A DNA stretch of 64,000 nucleotides from Hydrococcus rivularis NIES-593 (GCF_001904635.1 NZ_MRCB01000004.1:62001-126000), one strand, 5' to 3'; shown: positions 29,995 to 39,475, counted from the stretch's first letter. Numbers and translations: made by a program. Notes: a model not told the origin generated them from the letters alone.

Positions 29995-30306
29995 TTAGCT
30001 GGCTTCAGGATTGGATGATGCCGAGTCGGGGTCGAGAGCTTGTTGAGATTGCTCCTCAGCCATTTCAGCCTGAACTTCTGCTATAAGATCTTCAAACACT
30101 TCGCCCGTCTCTGCAACGGTACTTTTCACTTTTTCGTAGGCAAGAATACCACCTTTGATAGCAGCCTTAGCCACGGGTTTGCCAACTTTAGCAGCAGCAG
30201 GAATGACGACCGGAGCAAGGACGATAGCGCCGAGACCGGCTACAATGCCGGGAATTCCTAGGGTTTCGCCTAACTCTTCAAAGAAATTACCAATTTTTAA
30301 CGCCAT
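29995..30306 (-). CDS. DUF5132 family protein
   Basis: A 103-residue protein with a Gly/Ala/Pro-rich hydrophobic stretch (IPGIVAGLGAIVLAPVVIPA) and an amphipathic, acidic C-terminus. This is the signature of DUF5132, a small membrane-associated family with no known function. The ATG at 30306 has a perfect GAGGAGGG site; the frame is open further upstream without one. 43 bases separate it from the HMA2 gene, so the two are probably co-transcribed. Confidence 0.8.
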   Translation of the reverse strand: MALKIGNFFEELGETLGIPGIVAGLGAIVLAPVVIPAAAKVGKPVAKAAIKGGILAYEKVKSTVAETGEVFEDLIAEVQAEMAEEQSQQALDPDSASSNPEAS

Positions 30307-30532
30307 CTTTACCCTCCTCGATCGAGAATTTCTCGTTTGTTTTGTAGCTACACCTGATATATCGTAATACATCTATCTGAATTAGATCATCTTCATTTGG
30401 TCTAGTCCCCATCGCAAAGGTTGGGAAAAAATAAAGTTTTGCTGAGTCGCTCATCTTACTCGCAAATAATCATCAAAAGTCTTTTAAAATTTTGGTGGTA
30501 ATTGCAGCTTTTAACTACCTACCGAGGCGGTC

Positions 30533-31939
30533 TTGAGTGGAAATTCTAGTTCTAATCCATCTGTCTCCAACCCCTTAGTCTCTCGCAAGGAACTGCGGCA
30601 GTTAGTTCGCTCCGAACTAAAAATCCTACTTGAAGAAGGATACTTAGAAGCTGCTAAAACAGTACTAATGCCCGTACAGCCCGCAGATATTGCTGAGGCG
30701 ATTGAGGGATTGCCAGAAAAAATTCAGGCGATCGCGTTTCGTTTACTTCCTAAAGACAAGGCGATCGAGGTTTACGAGTATCTGGATTCTAGCGTCCAGC
30801 AAGCATTGATCGAAGACTTCAAGCGACAGGATGTCATCGATATCGTGGACAAAATGTCGCCCGACGATCGCGCTAAATTATTTGACGAACTGCCTGCAAA
30901 AGTTGTCCGCCGTCTGCTAGAACACATGACTCTCCAGCAGAGGCAATCAACGGCTTTGCTGTTGGGTTATAAACCCGATACGGCAGGTCGTATCATGACC
31001 CCAGAATATGTCTCTCTCAAAGAAGAGTGGACGGTAGAGCAAGCTTTTGAGTCGATTCGCCGCCTAGCGCCGACTAGCGAAACGATTTATTCTCTCTACG
31101 TCACCGATGCGCTGCATCGCTTAACCGGACATCTCTCCTTACGAACTTTGGTGACGGCTCAACCCGAACAAACCATCGGCGAAATAATGGAACGCCATCT
31201 TATCTTTGTTCACACCGATACGCCTCAAGAAGAAGTTGCCCGCTTGCTGCAACGCTATGATTTTCTAGCCGTACCCGTAGTCGATACAGAGAATCGCTTA
31301 GTAGGAATTGTAACCGTTGACGACGCGATCGATATTCTGCACGAAAAAACGACACAAGACATTCACGCCCTTGGCGGCGTTCAATCGCGGGGCGATCGCT
31401 ATTTTCGCAGTTCTCTAATGGGGATGGTTCGCCAACGCGCTCTCTGGCTAATTATCGTCCTTTTGACCACTGCCCTCGCTAGCATTATTATCAAAGGGCA
31501 GGAAGTACTGATAGAGAGGGTGGTTGTTTTAGCTGCCTTTATTCCCCTCTTAAATGATACGGCAGGCGACATCGGCTGTCAGTCTTCTACCGTCGTGATT
31601 CGGGGGTTAAATACCGAAGCTATTCGCGATCGCGGCGTTCTTTGGGTAGTCTACCGGGAAGCCGTAGCAGGAACTTTGCTGGGTTTGGTGTTGGGACTAG
31701 GAGCAGTCATTTGGGCTTACTTTTTCCAGGGAAATTTTCTTATCGCCCTGATTGTCGGAGTTAGCCTTTTGTTTCTCTCCATTTTCTCAACGGTTGCTGG
31801 AGCCGCCCTGCCATTCCTCTTCACTTTTTTAGGTTTCGATCCGGCGATGATGTCTGCTCCATTTATTACCACAATTGCTGATGTTTTAGGCGTTCTCGTT
31901 TATTTTTACATAGCCGATCTATTCCTACAATTAAACTAA
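30533..31939 (+). CDS. mgtE: Magnesium transporter MgtE
   Basis: A 468-residue Mg2+ channel of the inner membrane. It has an N-terminal superhelical domain (about 20-140, with the MSPDDRAKLFDELPAKVV repeat), two CBS domains (about 145-270) that gate the channel by Mg2+ binding, and five transmembrane helices. The pore region includes PLLNDTAGDIGCQSSTVVIRG. Length normal. The start used is TTG at 30533, with GAGG upstream at a suitable distance; no in-frame ATG lies near. Confidence 0.95.
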   Translation: MSGNSSSNPSVSNPLVSRKELRQLVRSELKILLEEGYLEAAKTVLMPVQPADIAEAIEGLPEKIQAIAFRLLPKDKAIEVYEYLDSSVQQALIEDFKRQDVIDIVDKMSPDDRAKLFDELPAKVVRRLLEHMTLQQRQSTALLLGYKPDTAGRIMTPEYVSLKEEWTVEQAFESIRRLAPTSETIYSLYVTDALHRLTGHLSLRTLVTAQPEQTIGEIMERHLIFVHTDTPQEEVARLLQRYDFLAVPVVDTENRLVGIVTVDDAIDILHEKTTQDIHALGGVQSRGDRYFRSSLMGMVRQRALWLIIVLLTTALASIIIKGQEVLIERVVVLAAFIPLLNDTAGDIGCQSSTVVIRGLNTEAIRDRGVLWVVYREAVAGTLLGLVLGLGAVIWAYFFQGNFLIALIVGVSLLFLSIFSTVAGAALPFLFTFLGFDPAMMSAPFITTIADVLGVLVYFYIADLFLQLN

Positions 31940-31973
31940 AAAAAATTCAGAATTTGGAGTTTAAAAATAGTTT

Positions 31974-32156
31974 TTATCCCCGGATTTTAAGAGTAGCTAC
32001 GATGCCAAAGTCCTTTAAAACTCTTTCAAAATTGGGATCTCCTGTCGTTGCAGGTGGCATGACTTTATATTTTGCTCTTGCTCGACCTACATTAATTGTT
32101 AATATTAAATAAACCAGTAAAGTTAAAACAGTTATTAACCTGGGAAAAGGTGACAT
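31974..32156 (-). CDS. Small exported or membrane protein, unknown
   Basis: A 60-residue product with a strong AGGAG site before its ATG. The N-terminal hydrophobic segment (LITVLTLLVYLILTINV) looks like a signal peptide or anchor, followed by a short tail of about 35 residues. I do not recognise the family. It lies about 105 bases downstream of the cytochrome c6 gene on the same strand and could be co-transcribed with it. Confidence 0.5.
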   Translation of the reverse strand: MSPFPRLITVLTLLVYLILTINVGRARAKYKVMPPATTGDPNFERVLKDFGIVATLKIRG

Positions 32157-32261
32157 AATTCTCTCCTAAATAACTATTTATTTTTGATTTTGACCAGACA
32201 CATAAAGAGAATTTTTTAAAATCTTACAAATCTTTCAAAAAGGTCACCAGTCAATTATAGC

Positions 32262-32600
32262 TTAACTTTTCCAATCATTTTTAGCTCTTTCCAGAACATA
32301 AGCAGCTACATCTTCTATTTCTTGTTTTGTCAAGCGATCGCGATAGGCAGACATATTATTTTTACCATTAGCCACTATATCTTGTATAGCTTCTAAAGAG
32401 TCCATTTTATTGCGCTGCAATGCCTTGATTTTGAGGGTTTTATTACGCCTTACAATATTGCCGCCATTTAGATGGCAGCCGGCACAATTAACATTAAAGA
32501 TTTTAGCTCCATTTATGGTATCTAATGCCATTGCTGGATCGTTCAATCCACTCGTCATTACTATGAGAAAAATTAAAAGGGATATTAGGAGTTGCTTCAA
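32262..32600 (-). CDS. petJ: Cytochrome c6 (or c6-like) precursor
   Basis: A 112-residue secreted c-type cytochrome. Signal peptide about residues 1-25 (ending AMA). The haem motif CAGCH lies near residue 39. The sixth-ligand methionine is probably in NNMSAYRDRL, and the C-terminal helix is EIEDVAAYVLERA. It should carry electrons from cytochrome b6f to photosystem I or the terminal oxidase in the thylakoid lumen. It differs from canonical c6 at several positions (for example YRDRL where FGGRL is usual), so a low-potential c6B/C-type paralogue is possible. Confidence 0.85.
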   Translation of the reverse strand: MKQLLISLLIFLIVMTSGLNDPAMALDTINGAKIFNVNCAGCHLNGGNIVRRNKTLKIKALQRNKMDSLEAIQDIVANGKNNMSAYRDRLTKQEIEDVAAYVLERAKNDWKS

Positions 32601-32650
32601 GATAATCGATCTCCTTTACATGCACAATTTAATTACCTAAAAAATTCCCT

Positions 32651-33400
32651 TTAAAGGGGTTTTTGCACAGGAATACCAACAGCACGAGGAAATTGTTCGG
32701 GAGTTGGTGACATTTTACGCAAGTAAATACAATGACGAATACTTTGACTCAAAGGCGTTACGAATTCAGTAACTCGTTCAATTTTACCACCGAGTTTTTC
32801 TGCGGCAAACTGTAAGGACAAATTATCTTTCCGATCCCAATGACCGCGATAGAGGATTGCCAAACCTCCAATTTTTAAAAGCGGCAAAGCATATTCAGCG
32901 CAGACAGTGGCTTCTCCTACTGCCCGAAGGAGAGCGAGATCGTAAGCTTGTCTGTGTAAAGGATTTTGTCCGATTTCTTCAGCCCTACCGATTAAAGTTT
33001 GAATATTTTTAAGATCTAATTTGGCGATTAGACCACTCAAAAAAAACATTTTTTTGCGAGTAGAATCGAGTAGCGTAACCGTCCAAAATGGTAGTGCGAT
33101 CGCGATGGGAATTCCTGGAAATCCGGCGCCAGTACCAATATCGATAACATAAAGAGGTTGACCTGCCTCTAGTTCGTTAGCAATTTCCAATCCGCTCAAT
33201 CCTGCAAGAGAATCCCAGAGATGTTTCTCCCAAAATTCCCTAGGTTCGGTAATGCGAGTCAGATTAAATTGACGGTTTCCGATGATAATTTCTTCATACA
33301 ATTTTTGAAATTGCTCTTGCTGTTTTTTGTTGGGTTGCCAGCCCAAAGTGGTTTGCCAAACTTCTCCTAGTACTGGCAACTGTTGTATTCGATCTATCAT
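32651..33400 (-). CDS. rsmG: 16S rRNA (guanine527-N7)-methyltransferase RsmG
   Basis: A 249-residue SAM-dependent methyltransferase (formerly GidB). It has the motif I loop VIDIGTGAGFPGIPIAIA and the RAVGEA motif, and NRQFNLTRI and HLWDSL mark the N-terminal half. The ATG at 33400 gives the standard length; the frame is open another 65 codons into the ABC gene but without family similarity. 14 bases separate it from the upstream ATPase gene. Confidence 0.94.
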   Translation of the reverse strand: MIDRIQQLPVLGEVWQTTLGWQPNKKQQEQFQKLYEEIIIGNRQFNLTRITEPREFWEKHLWDSLAGLSGLEIANELEAGQPLYVIDIGTGAGFPGIPIAIALPFWTVTLLDSTRKKMFFLSGLIAKLDLKNIQTLIGRAEEIGQNPLHRQAYDLALLRAVGEATVCAEYALPLLKIGGLAILYRGHWDRKDNLSLQFAAEKLGGKIERVTEFVTPLSQSIRHCIYLRKMSPTPEQFPRAVGIPVQKPL

Positions 33401-33414
33401 AAATCTTATAAAAT

Positions 33415-34074
33415 TTAGCTTGAAGAATGAACTAATAGCTCTGCTGGTTTGACAGACGCGAGTTTGCCACGATCGATCTTCCAGCAGCGATCGGCGATCG
33501 GCAATAACTCGCCAGGATCGTGGCTGACGATTAATAGCGTCCAATGAGTTTTGAGTTTTGCCAGTAGTTTGGCTAGCTGACGGCGCATAGACCAATCCAA
33601 TCCAGCCGTAGGTTCGTCCAACAGCAATAAATTAGGCTGACGAATAAGCTGTACGGCTAGGGCAAGCCGTCTCTGCTGACCGCCGCTGAGGGAGTGGGGA
33701 GGAGTATTCCACGGTATATGTTCTAATCCTACCTCTTGAAGCGCTTCCTCGATGCGATCGCGTCCCAATTCGGGATGACCCAAGCGCAATTCCTCTAAAA
33801 TCGTCCCCCCGCAAAAATGCCTCTCAGGAAACTGAAATACTAAACCTGCTAATTGTTGTAAGTGTAGAGGAGTCAATTCTTGGTCGCGCCAAAGAATCTC
33901 ACCTTGGGTTTTCTCAGCCAATCCTGCCAAAATCTCCAAAAGCGTCGTTTTACCGGAACCGCTCGGTCCGATAACCAATCCTAATTCTTGGGGAGCTAAT
34001 TCCAGGTTAATACCATTGAGTATTGGTGTAGACGTGGCAGGAGGATGATAAACCAGATTTTTTAGATATAGCAT
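33415..34074 (-). CDS. ABC transporter ATP-binding protein, CbiO/ECF-like
   Basis: A 219-residue ATPase with Walker A GPSGSGKTT, Q-loop VFQFPERHF (typical of the CbiO/EcfA branch), signature LSGGQQRRLALA, Walker B LLLLDEPTAGLD and H-loop VSHDP. It resembles the cyanobacterial/plastid ABCI11 (NAP14) group. It lies directly upstream of rsmG and is co-directional. No permease is adjacent; the substrate is unknown, and a metal or cofactor is plausible from the family. Confidence 0.85.
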   Translation of the reverse strand: MLYLKNLVYHPPATSTPILNGINLELAPQELGLVIGPSGSGKTTLLEILAGLAEKTQGEILWRDQELTPLHLQQLAGLVFQFPERHFCGGTILEELRLGHPELGRDRIEEALQEVGLEHIPWNTPPHSLSGGQQRRLALAVQLIRQPNLLLLDEPTAGLDWSMRRQLAKLLAKLKTHWTLLIVSHDPGELLPIADRCWKIDRGKLASVKPAELLVHSSS

Positions 34075-34196
34075 TAACGCGCTAACTTATATAAAAGAGT
34101 CATTCTAGCCTTTCTCAATTGTGACAGATTCTTTGATAGCATCGAGTCATTAAATTTAATCCCCATCAAACTTGCTATGATTTCTTGGAGAAAACC

Positions 34197-35117
34197 ATGA
34201 AAGCGCGGCTGACGACACGAAGACAAATTTCCGTGACTTTTTCTGTAGCAACTGCGATCGCTCTGAGTCTGTGGGGAAATCCAACCCTAGCAGGCGATCC
34301 CTTTCGCAAAACCAATCCTGAGAATATAGGAGAAAAAACCGAAGCAGCCTTTGAAGCAATTTTTCGTCAGGGAAACTATAAAGAGGCGAAAAATTACCTG
34401 ATTGAAGTGGATAACACCGAAGAAGCTAACGAACCCCTCGCCCATGCCATGCGGGCATCTATCGCCTACACCGAGAAAGATTGGGAAACGCTGAAAACCT
34501 ATGCAAGCAAGACCATAGAAACGGCAGAACGGTTAAAAGATCAAAATCCGGTGCGAGGAAATCTATACGTCGCCGTCGGTCACTTTCTAGAAGGAGCTTA
34601 TATCTACACGCAACAACAAGATCCCGTCAGTGCGCTGACGAAGCTTCAACAGGTTTTTCAATACCTTGATGCCGCAGAAGCAAGCGCTCCCGACGATCCA
34701 GAACTGAATTTAATCAAAGGCTATTTAGATTTAATTTTATCGGTCAATCTGCCGTTTTCCAGTCCCGAACAAGCGATCGCTCGCTTCGAGAAATATGCTT
34801 CTCCCGATTATCTCGTCGATCGCGGCATCGCCGTCGCCTATCGAGATTTAAAAGAGTACGATCGAGCCTTACAGTTTGCCGAAAAAGCGCTAGAAACTGC
34901 CCCCGAAAACCCAGAATTGCAGTATCTCAAAGGACAAATTCTCCGCAAGCAGGGCAAGCAAAATAAAGATCTCGGTCTCATGAAACAAGCCTTCTCTTAT
35001 TTCGATCGAGCCCTCACCAAAGAAGCACAACTTCCTGAAGCCGTTTTAATTGCCGTTCGGCACGAACGTAAAGTACTTGAGAAAGAAATGAACGAGTTTC
35101 AAGCCGATCGCTCTTAA
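34197..35117 (+). CDS. Secreted TPR protein (Sll0314-like)
   Basis: A 306-residue protein with an N-terminal signal peptide (hydrophobic segment about residues 10-30, ending LAGDP) and tetratricopeptide-like helix pairs, the clearest around residues 200-245 (YDRALQFAEKALETAPENPELQYLKGQIL). It resembles the conserved cyanobacterial Sll0314 family. The ATG at 34197 with GGAG seven bases upstream is preferred to a TTG at 34185. It is likely periplasmic or lumenal; its partner is unknown. Confidence 0.78.
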   Translation: MKARLTTRRQISVTFSVATAIALSLWGNPTLAGDPFRKTNPENIGEKTEAAFEAIFRQGNYKEAKNYLIEVDNTEEANEPLAHAMRASIAYTEKDWETLKTYASKTIETAERLKDQNPVRGNLYVAVGHFLEGAYIYTQQQDPVSALTKLQQVFQYLDAAEASAPDDPELNLIKGYLDLILSVNLPFSSPEQAIARFEKYASPDYLVDRGIAVAYRDLKEYDRALQFAEKALETAPENPELQYLKGQILRKQGKQNKDLGLMKQAFSYFDRALTKEAQLPEAVLIAVRHERKVLEKEMNEFQADRS

Positions 35118-35170
35118 ATAGGGATAACCCGCTGTATTAGGATAGAGATCTAATCGCGAAATGATTGATT

Positions 35171-36478
35171 ATGGTTGCGACTCCCATTGAATCCCCTTCT
35201 CTAATAGAAATTGCTAAAAAAACCCGCGACAGCGCGCGTCAATTAGCAACGCTTTCCAGCCAAGAGCGCGATCGCGCCATTGAAGCGATCGCTCGATCGT
35301 TAGAATCCGCAGCCCCAGAAATTATTGCTGCCAACGAAGCCGACTGCAAACAGGCACAAATAGATGGCATTTCCAAAGCCTTGTTGGCGCGATTAAAATT
35401 AGGCGAAACAAAACTAAAAGCAACCATTGACGGGGTAAGAGACGTGAAAAAACTTCCCGATCCCGTCGGGCAAGTACAAATTCATCGAGAATTAGATGAG
35501 GGATTAATTCTCAAGCGAATTACTTGTCCTTTAGGCGTATTAGGCATTATTTTTGAAGCGCGTCCCGAAGCGTTAATTCAAATTACTAGTTTGGCAATTA
35601 AATCTGGGAATGGCGTAATTCTCAAAGGGGGAAAAGAAGCCACTCGATCTTGTCAAACTTTAGTTAAAGTTATTAAACAAGGATTGGCAAATACCAAAGT
35701 CAATCCCGACGCCGTTCAATTGCTCGCGACTAGAGAAGAAATTCAGGCGCTATTAAAATTAGATGAATATGTCGATCTAATCATTCCCAGAGGATCTAAC
35801 GATTTTGTGCGATACGTGCAGGACAATACTCGCATTCCCGTTTTAGGACATGCCGACGGGATTTGTCATTTGTATGTCGATAAAGCAGCTAACATCGAGA
35901 AAGCAGTAGAGATTGCAGTAGATTCTAAAACTCAATATCCTGCTGCTTGTAATGCCATAGAAACTTTATTAGTGCATAAAGATACTGCTGCCCAATTTTT
36001 GCCCAAAGTAGCAGAAGCTTTAGGTCGCCACAAAGTAGAATTAAAAGGCGATGAAATTACTCGCGAATTTCTCAATATTGCCCCTGCAACTGAAGAGGAT
36101 TGGAAGACCGAATATTGCGATCTGATTTTATCGATTAAAGTGGTAGATTCCTTAGAAGCTGCGATAGGACATATTAATACTTACGGTTCAAAACATACCG
36201 ACGCGATCGCTACTGAAGATAATTTTGCTGCTGAAAGTTTCCTCAGTCAAGTTGATTCTGCGGGCGTTTTTCACAACTGTTCGACTCGCTTTGCCGATGG
36301 TTTCCGCTACGGTTTCGGTGCAGAAGTAGGGATTAGCACCCAAAAAATGCCTCCCAGAGGACCAGTCGGTTTAGAAGGACTTGTCACTTACAAATATCAA
36401 ATTACAGGTAACGGTCACATTGTTGCTGATTATACACGAGCAAATGCTAAATCTTTTACCCATCGAGATTTAACATAA
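35171..36478 (+). CDS. proA: Gamma-glutamyl phosphate reductase
   Basis: A 435-residue NADPH-dependent dehydrogenase converting L-glutamyl-5-phosphate to glutamate-5-semialdehyde in proline synthesis. It shows [18 protein letters not shown], the nucleotide-binding [12 protein letters not shown], and the catalytic cysteine region [13 protein letters not shown]. The ending [19 protein letters not shown] is typical. The ATG at 35171 was chosen over the TTG two codons earlier. It marks the left boundary of the nif cluster, converging on nifB. Confidence 0.97.
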   Translation: MVATPIESPSLIEIAKKTRDSARQLATLSSQERDRAIEAIARSLESAAPEIIAANEADCKQAQIDGISKALLARLKLGETKLKATIDGVRDVKKLPDPVGQVQIHRELDEGLILKRITCPLGVLGIIFEARPEALIQITSLAIKSGNGVILKGGKEATRSCQTLVKVIKQGLANTKVNPDAVQLLATREEIQALLKLDEYVDLIIPRGSNDFVRYVQDNTRIPVLGHADGICHLYVDKAANIEKAVEIAVDSKTQYPAACNAIETLLVHKDTAAQFLPKVAEALGRHKVELKGDEITREFLNIAPATEEDWKTEYCDLILSIKVVDSLEAAIGHINTYGSKHTDAIATEDNFAAESFLSQVDSAGVFHNCSTRFADGFRYGFGAEVGISTQKMPPRGPVGLEGLVTYKYQITGNGHIVADYTRANAKSFTHRDLT

Positions 36479-36488
36479 TGTTAGCAGA

Positions 36489-36514
36489 ATTCCCCACCCT
36501 CCAGCGAGGTGGGA
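36489..36514. other. Hairpin between proA and nifB
   Basis: CCCACC (36493-36498) pairs with GGTGGG (36508-36513) in the 158-base gap between the convergent proA and nifB genes. No T-run directly follows, although a T8 run lies at 36558-36565. It may serve as a weak terminator for proA or be a repeat remnant. Confidence 0.35.
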
Positions 36515-36636
36515 ATGGATGCTGACCGATAAACAAACCGCGAAGCGACCACGTCTCTTTTTTTTGTGCTATAACCTTATCATTTTAGAAAAAAGGGCAT
36601 ACAAAATCGCTGCTTTTCTCAACTCAAATAGAGTAT

Positions 36637-37926
36637 TTACCCGCACCCCAAACCATCTCCCCCACAACCTTCTTGCTTGACGCCACATTCGGCTTTTTGG
36701 CGCTTGCCTTTAAGCTTTCCTAAATCGCCGCCTTCATAAACTGCTTTCAATCCCTCTTCGATAAAACCATTCATCTCTACAGGCAACACGCCGCATTTGG
36801 TTAGAATTTCCTTGGGATTATCGCCCATGCTAGCTGCTAAAACAGCCCGACAATCTTTAAGCGCGTCGGCTAGTTTTTGCCACCGTTCAAATCCCGTTCC
36901 CTTGTCGGGGGCTAAACGTTCTTCTACCATATGGAAGCCTTGGTCTGTTTTTTCCCAAATCTCGAACTGGTCAGCTTGACCTAAATGTTGATTGACCAAA
37001 ATCCCTTCGTAGGAAGCGACCGCTACATAAAGTCTATTCTTGGATTCTAAAGGAACGAGCGTCTTAGAACAAGAAATCAGACAGCCATGAAACTCTTCTG
37101 ATTGGTCAGCCCCTAACAATCCTACCGCATCAGCCCGACAGCGCGTACAGTGACGCATCTGGGGTAAATATTGCTCGCATTCGTGACGAATTTTCGCCAT
37201 TGTCAAGGCATCGGGTTCGATTAAATCTTCAAAAGGCGTTTCCGCTGTGGGATACAACGCCATTGCATTGAAGAGATCTGCGCCCAATTCTGACATTTTC
37301 TTGGCGACTTCAACGGCGTGATGGTCGTTGATTCCAGGAATGATAATGCAGTTAATTTTTACGGTAATTCCTGCTGCTTTGAGTCCCTTTACGGCTTCGA
37401 GTTGGCGTTGCAGTAATAATTCTGCTCCCTTGCGTCCTTGATAGACGGTTTTGCCATCTCTAACCCAACGGTAAACCTTGCGAGTAATTTCTGGATCGAT
37501 CGCGTTAATGGTTACTGTAACGTGAGAAACCCCAATTTTCGCTATCTCTTCAATATATTCTGGTTTTAATCCCAATCCGTTAGTAGCCAAACACAATATT
37601 AACTCTGGATAGCGATTTCTCAGCAAACGCATTGTTTCCAAAGTTTCTTGTGCATTCGCAAAAGGATCGCCAGGGCCAGCAATACCAGCTACAGTAATTT
37701 TAGGTTCCTTCTCCAATACTTTATCCATGTAGAGAACCGCTTGGGCAGGAGAAAGAACGGTGCTAGTTACCCCGGGACGGCTTTCATTGACACAATCATA
37801 CTTGCGATTGCAATAGTTGCATTGAATATTGCATTTCGGCGCGACGGGTAAATGAACTCGTCCAAATTGTCCTTTTACCTTAACGTTAAAACAGGGATGT
37901 TTTTCGTAATTTACCGTGACAGTCAT
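36637..37926 (-). CDS. nifB: FeMo-cofactor biosynthesis radical SAM protein NifB
   Basis: A 429-residue enzyme that fuses two [4Fe-4S] clusters and inserts the carbide to make NifB-co. The radical-SAM motif is CNIQCNYC (C-x3-C-x2-C), followed by AGIAGPGDPFAN. Further conserved cysteines lie in HCTRCRADAVGLLG. A NifX-like domain occupies the C-terminal third (about 300-405). The tail is Cys/Gly-rich (CGVKQEGCGGDGLGCG). The ATG at 37926 has a perfect AGGAGG site; 19 upstream codons in the open frame come from a repeat. Last gene of the nif run, whereas nifB is usually first in cyanobacterial clusters. Confidence 0.97.
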   Translation of the reverse strand: MTVTVNYEKHPCFNVKVKGQFGRVHLPVAPKCNIQCNYCNRKYDCVNESRPGVTSTVLSPAQAVLYMDKVLEKEPKITVAGIAGPGDPFANAQETLETMRLLRNRYPELILCLATNGLGLKPEYIEEIAKIGVSHVTVTINAIDPEITRKVYRWVRDGKTVYQGRKGAELLLQRQLEAVKGLKAAGITVKINCIIIPGINDHHAVEVAKKMSELGADLFNAMALYPTAETPFEDLIEPDALTMAKIRHECEQYLPQMRHCTRCRADAVGLLGADQSEEFHGCLISCSKTLVPLESKNRLYVAVASYEGILVNQHLGQADQFEIWEKTDQGFHMVEERLAPDKGTGFERWQKLADALKDCRAVLAASMGDNPKEILTKCGVLPVEMNGFIEEGLKAVYEGGDLGKLKGKRQKAECGVKQEGCGGDGLGCG

Positions 37927-37944
37927 GGTTCTTCCTCCTATTTT

Positions 37945-37988
37945 GTAGTGCGGGCATCTTGCCCGCGCGAGCGAGACGCTCACACTAC
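37945..37988. repeat. Palindromic repeat with GTAGTGCG ends, nifN-nifB gap
   Basis: Starts GTAGTGCGGGCATCTTGCCC and ends GACGCTCACACTAC. The inner GCGGGCATCTTGCCCGC is a hairpin. One of four such elements between nif genes (others at 40951, 41400 and 47832). Confidence 0.75.
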
Positions 37989-38007
37989 CTGGTCGCTGTG
38001 CGCTGAT

Positions 38008-39441
38008 TCAAAGATAACCGTATCCAACAGGCGAATCTGCTTGTTTTTTATCGATGAAGGCGTTAATAATGCGATCGAGCAGGGTTTGAGTGCCCCGATA
38101 GCCTAGATGTAAGATTCGCTGGCTGCCAAAGCGATCGTGGATGGGAAAACCCGCGCGAATAAGCGGAATGTTATGCTTGCGAGCGATAGGATAACCTTTG
38201 CTGGTGCCAATTAGGATATCCGGTTCTAACTGCTCGATTTCTTCAGAAATTTCGTAAAAATCGAAGCCTTCTTTAACGATAGGCGTTTCAGTTAAGATAT
38301 CTGAGGTTACGGCTGCGATCGCGTCTTGAAAATGCCCGCTATTGCCTCCAGAAGCGCATAGGACGGGTTTTATGCCGATTTCTGCCAAAAATGCTGTCAG
38401 CCCGACGACTAAGTCCTCCTCGCCATAAACTACTGCTCGCTTGCCGAAAACATATTTATGTCCGTCTACATAAGCATCTACTAGCCGTCCCCGTTCGAGT
38501 TCGTGCTTTCTGGGGGTTGGGCAACCGGAAACTTCTTCGAGAACATCAAAAAAGCGATCGCACTCTCGCAAGCCTATGGGCATTCCAATAGAATATAAAG
38601 GGACATGAAAGCGTTCTTGTAAGAGTTGACCTCCAGTCGAGTGCGATCGCTGGCATACTTGTCCGAACTCAATCGTAGCTTGAGAACTGCCCATGCCCTG
38701 AATTGCTGCAAGCGGGGTTCCGCCTTCAGGAATCTTCTCATAGTCTAATTGAGCCGGAGCATCCAAAGTTTCAGAAATATCTGGTAAAATTGTCCCAGAA
38801 ATACCAAAATCTCCGAGGATTTCTTTTAAATAACGGGTATCGGCTGGAGAACATAAGCCAGGCAGGATATTAACCGTTTTACTTTCTGTATGCTCATCTC
38901 CTCCTCTCCCCGTCTCCTCCTCTCCCCGTCTTCGAGTCTTCCCATCTCCAGTCGCTAACTGGTCGATTACTGCTCTCACCGTAGCGTGAAAGCCTTCCAT
39001 ATGAGTGCCACTATAGCTGGGAGTCGAAACATTTACTAGCGTTGGTAATTCTCTGTCGCCAAATTCAGCTTCAAACTCTTTCAAGAGTCTGGGAACGTCA
39101 TCGCCGATGGTTTCAGTTAGACAAGTAGTAGCGACACCGATAATTTTAGCGCCGTACTTATCCATGATGTTGAGGATACCTTTCATGAGATTGGGTCCTC
39201 CGCCATAAACGGCGTGTTTTTCGCTTAAAGACGATGAGGCGATGTCAATTGGTTCTCGAAAATGGCTGATAATATAGCGGCGCATATAGGTCGCGCATCC
39301 CTGAGAACCGTGCAAGTAAGGCACGCACCCTTCAATGCCTCGAAAAGCTAGGCAAGCACCTAGTGGTTTGCATAGTTTGCAAGCGTTGGTGGTGGAGACG
39401 TAGGACTGCGTCTTTTGTTGTATTTTTAATGTCTTAGACAT
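38008..39441 (-). CDS. nifN: FeMo-cofactor scaffold protein NifN
   Basis: A 477-residue subunit of the NifEN scaffold on which NifB-co matures to FeMo-co. It is homologous to NifK. N-terminal cysteine ligand region ACKLCKPLGACLAFRGIEG and GSQGCATYMRRY, then TTCLTETIGDD and STPSYSGTHMEGF. The NifB domain is not fused to it, unlike the NifN-B fusions of some anaerobes. Odd point: residues about 165-183 (DGKTRRRGEEETGRGGDE region) come from an invading repeat. Follows nifE; HIP1 sites are present in the coding sequence. Confidence 0.95.
   Translation of the reverse strand: MSKTLKIQQKTQSYVSTTNACKLCKPLGACLAFRGIEGCVPYLHGSQGCATYMRRYIISHFREPIDIASSSLSEKHAVYGGGPNLMKGILNIMDKYGAKIIGVATTCLTETIGDDVPRLLKEFEAEFGDRELPTLVNVSTPSYSGTHMEGFHATVRAVIDQLATGDGKTRRRGEEETGRGGDEHTESKTVNILPGLCSPADTRYLKEILGDFGISGTILPDISETLDAPAQLDYEKIPEGGTPLAAIQGMGSSQATIEFGQVCQRSHSTGGQLLQERFHVPLYSIGMPIGLRECDRFFDVLEEVSGCPTPRKHELERGRLVDAYVDGHKYVFGKRAVVYGEEDLVVGLTAFLAEIGIKPVLCASGGNSGHFQDAIAAVTSDILTETPIVKEGFDFYEISEEIEQLEPDILIGTSKGYPIARKHNIPLIRAGFPIHDRFGSQRILHLGYRGTQTLLDRIINAFIDKKQADSPVGYGYL
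38893..38949 (-). repeat. Repeat insertion within nifN
   Basis: Two copies of CTCCTCCTCTCCCCGT followed by CTTCGAGTCTTCCCATCTCC, a purine-rich cyanobacterial intergenic repeat, translated in frame as an Arg/Glu/Gly-rich loop. It interrupts a region between two conserved NifN blocks (AVIDQLA and VNILPGL). Confidence 0.7.
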
Positions 39442-39475
39442 GGCTCTAAGCCTCGATTATATAGGTGTTTTTATC

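Noticed and set aside
33401-33595. Long N-terminal extension of RsmG
   Set aside because: It overlaps the upstream ABC gene and has no similarity; the ATG at 33400 gives the normal protein.
36541-36600. Right end of an IS element next to proA
   Set aside because: A hairpin and T-run are present, but no transposase remnant or second end could be found.
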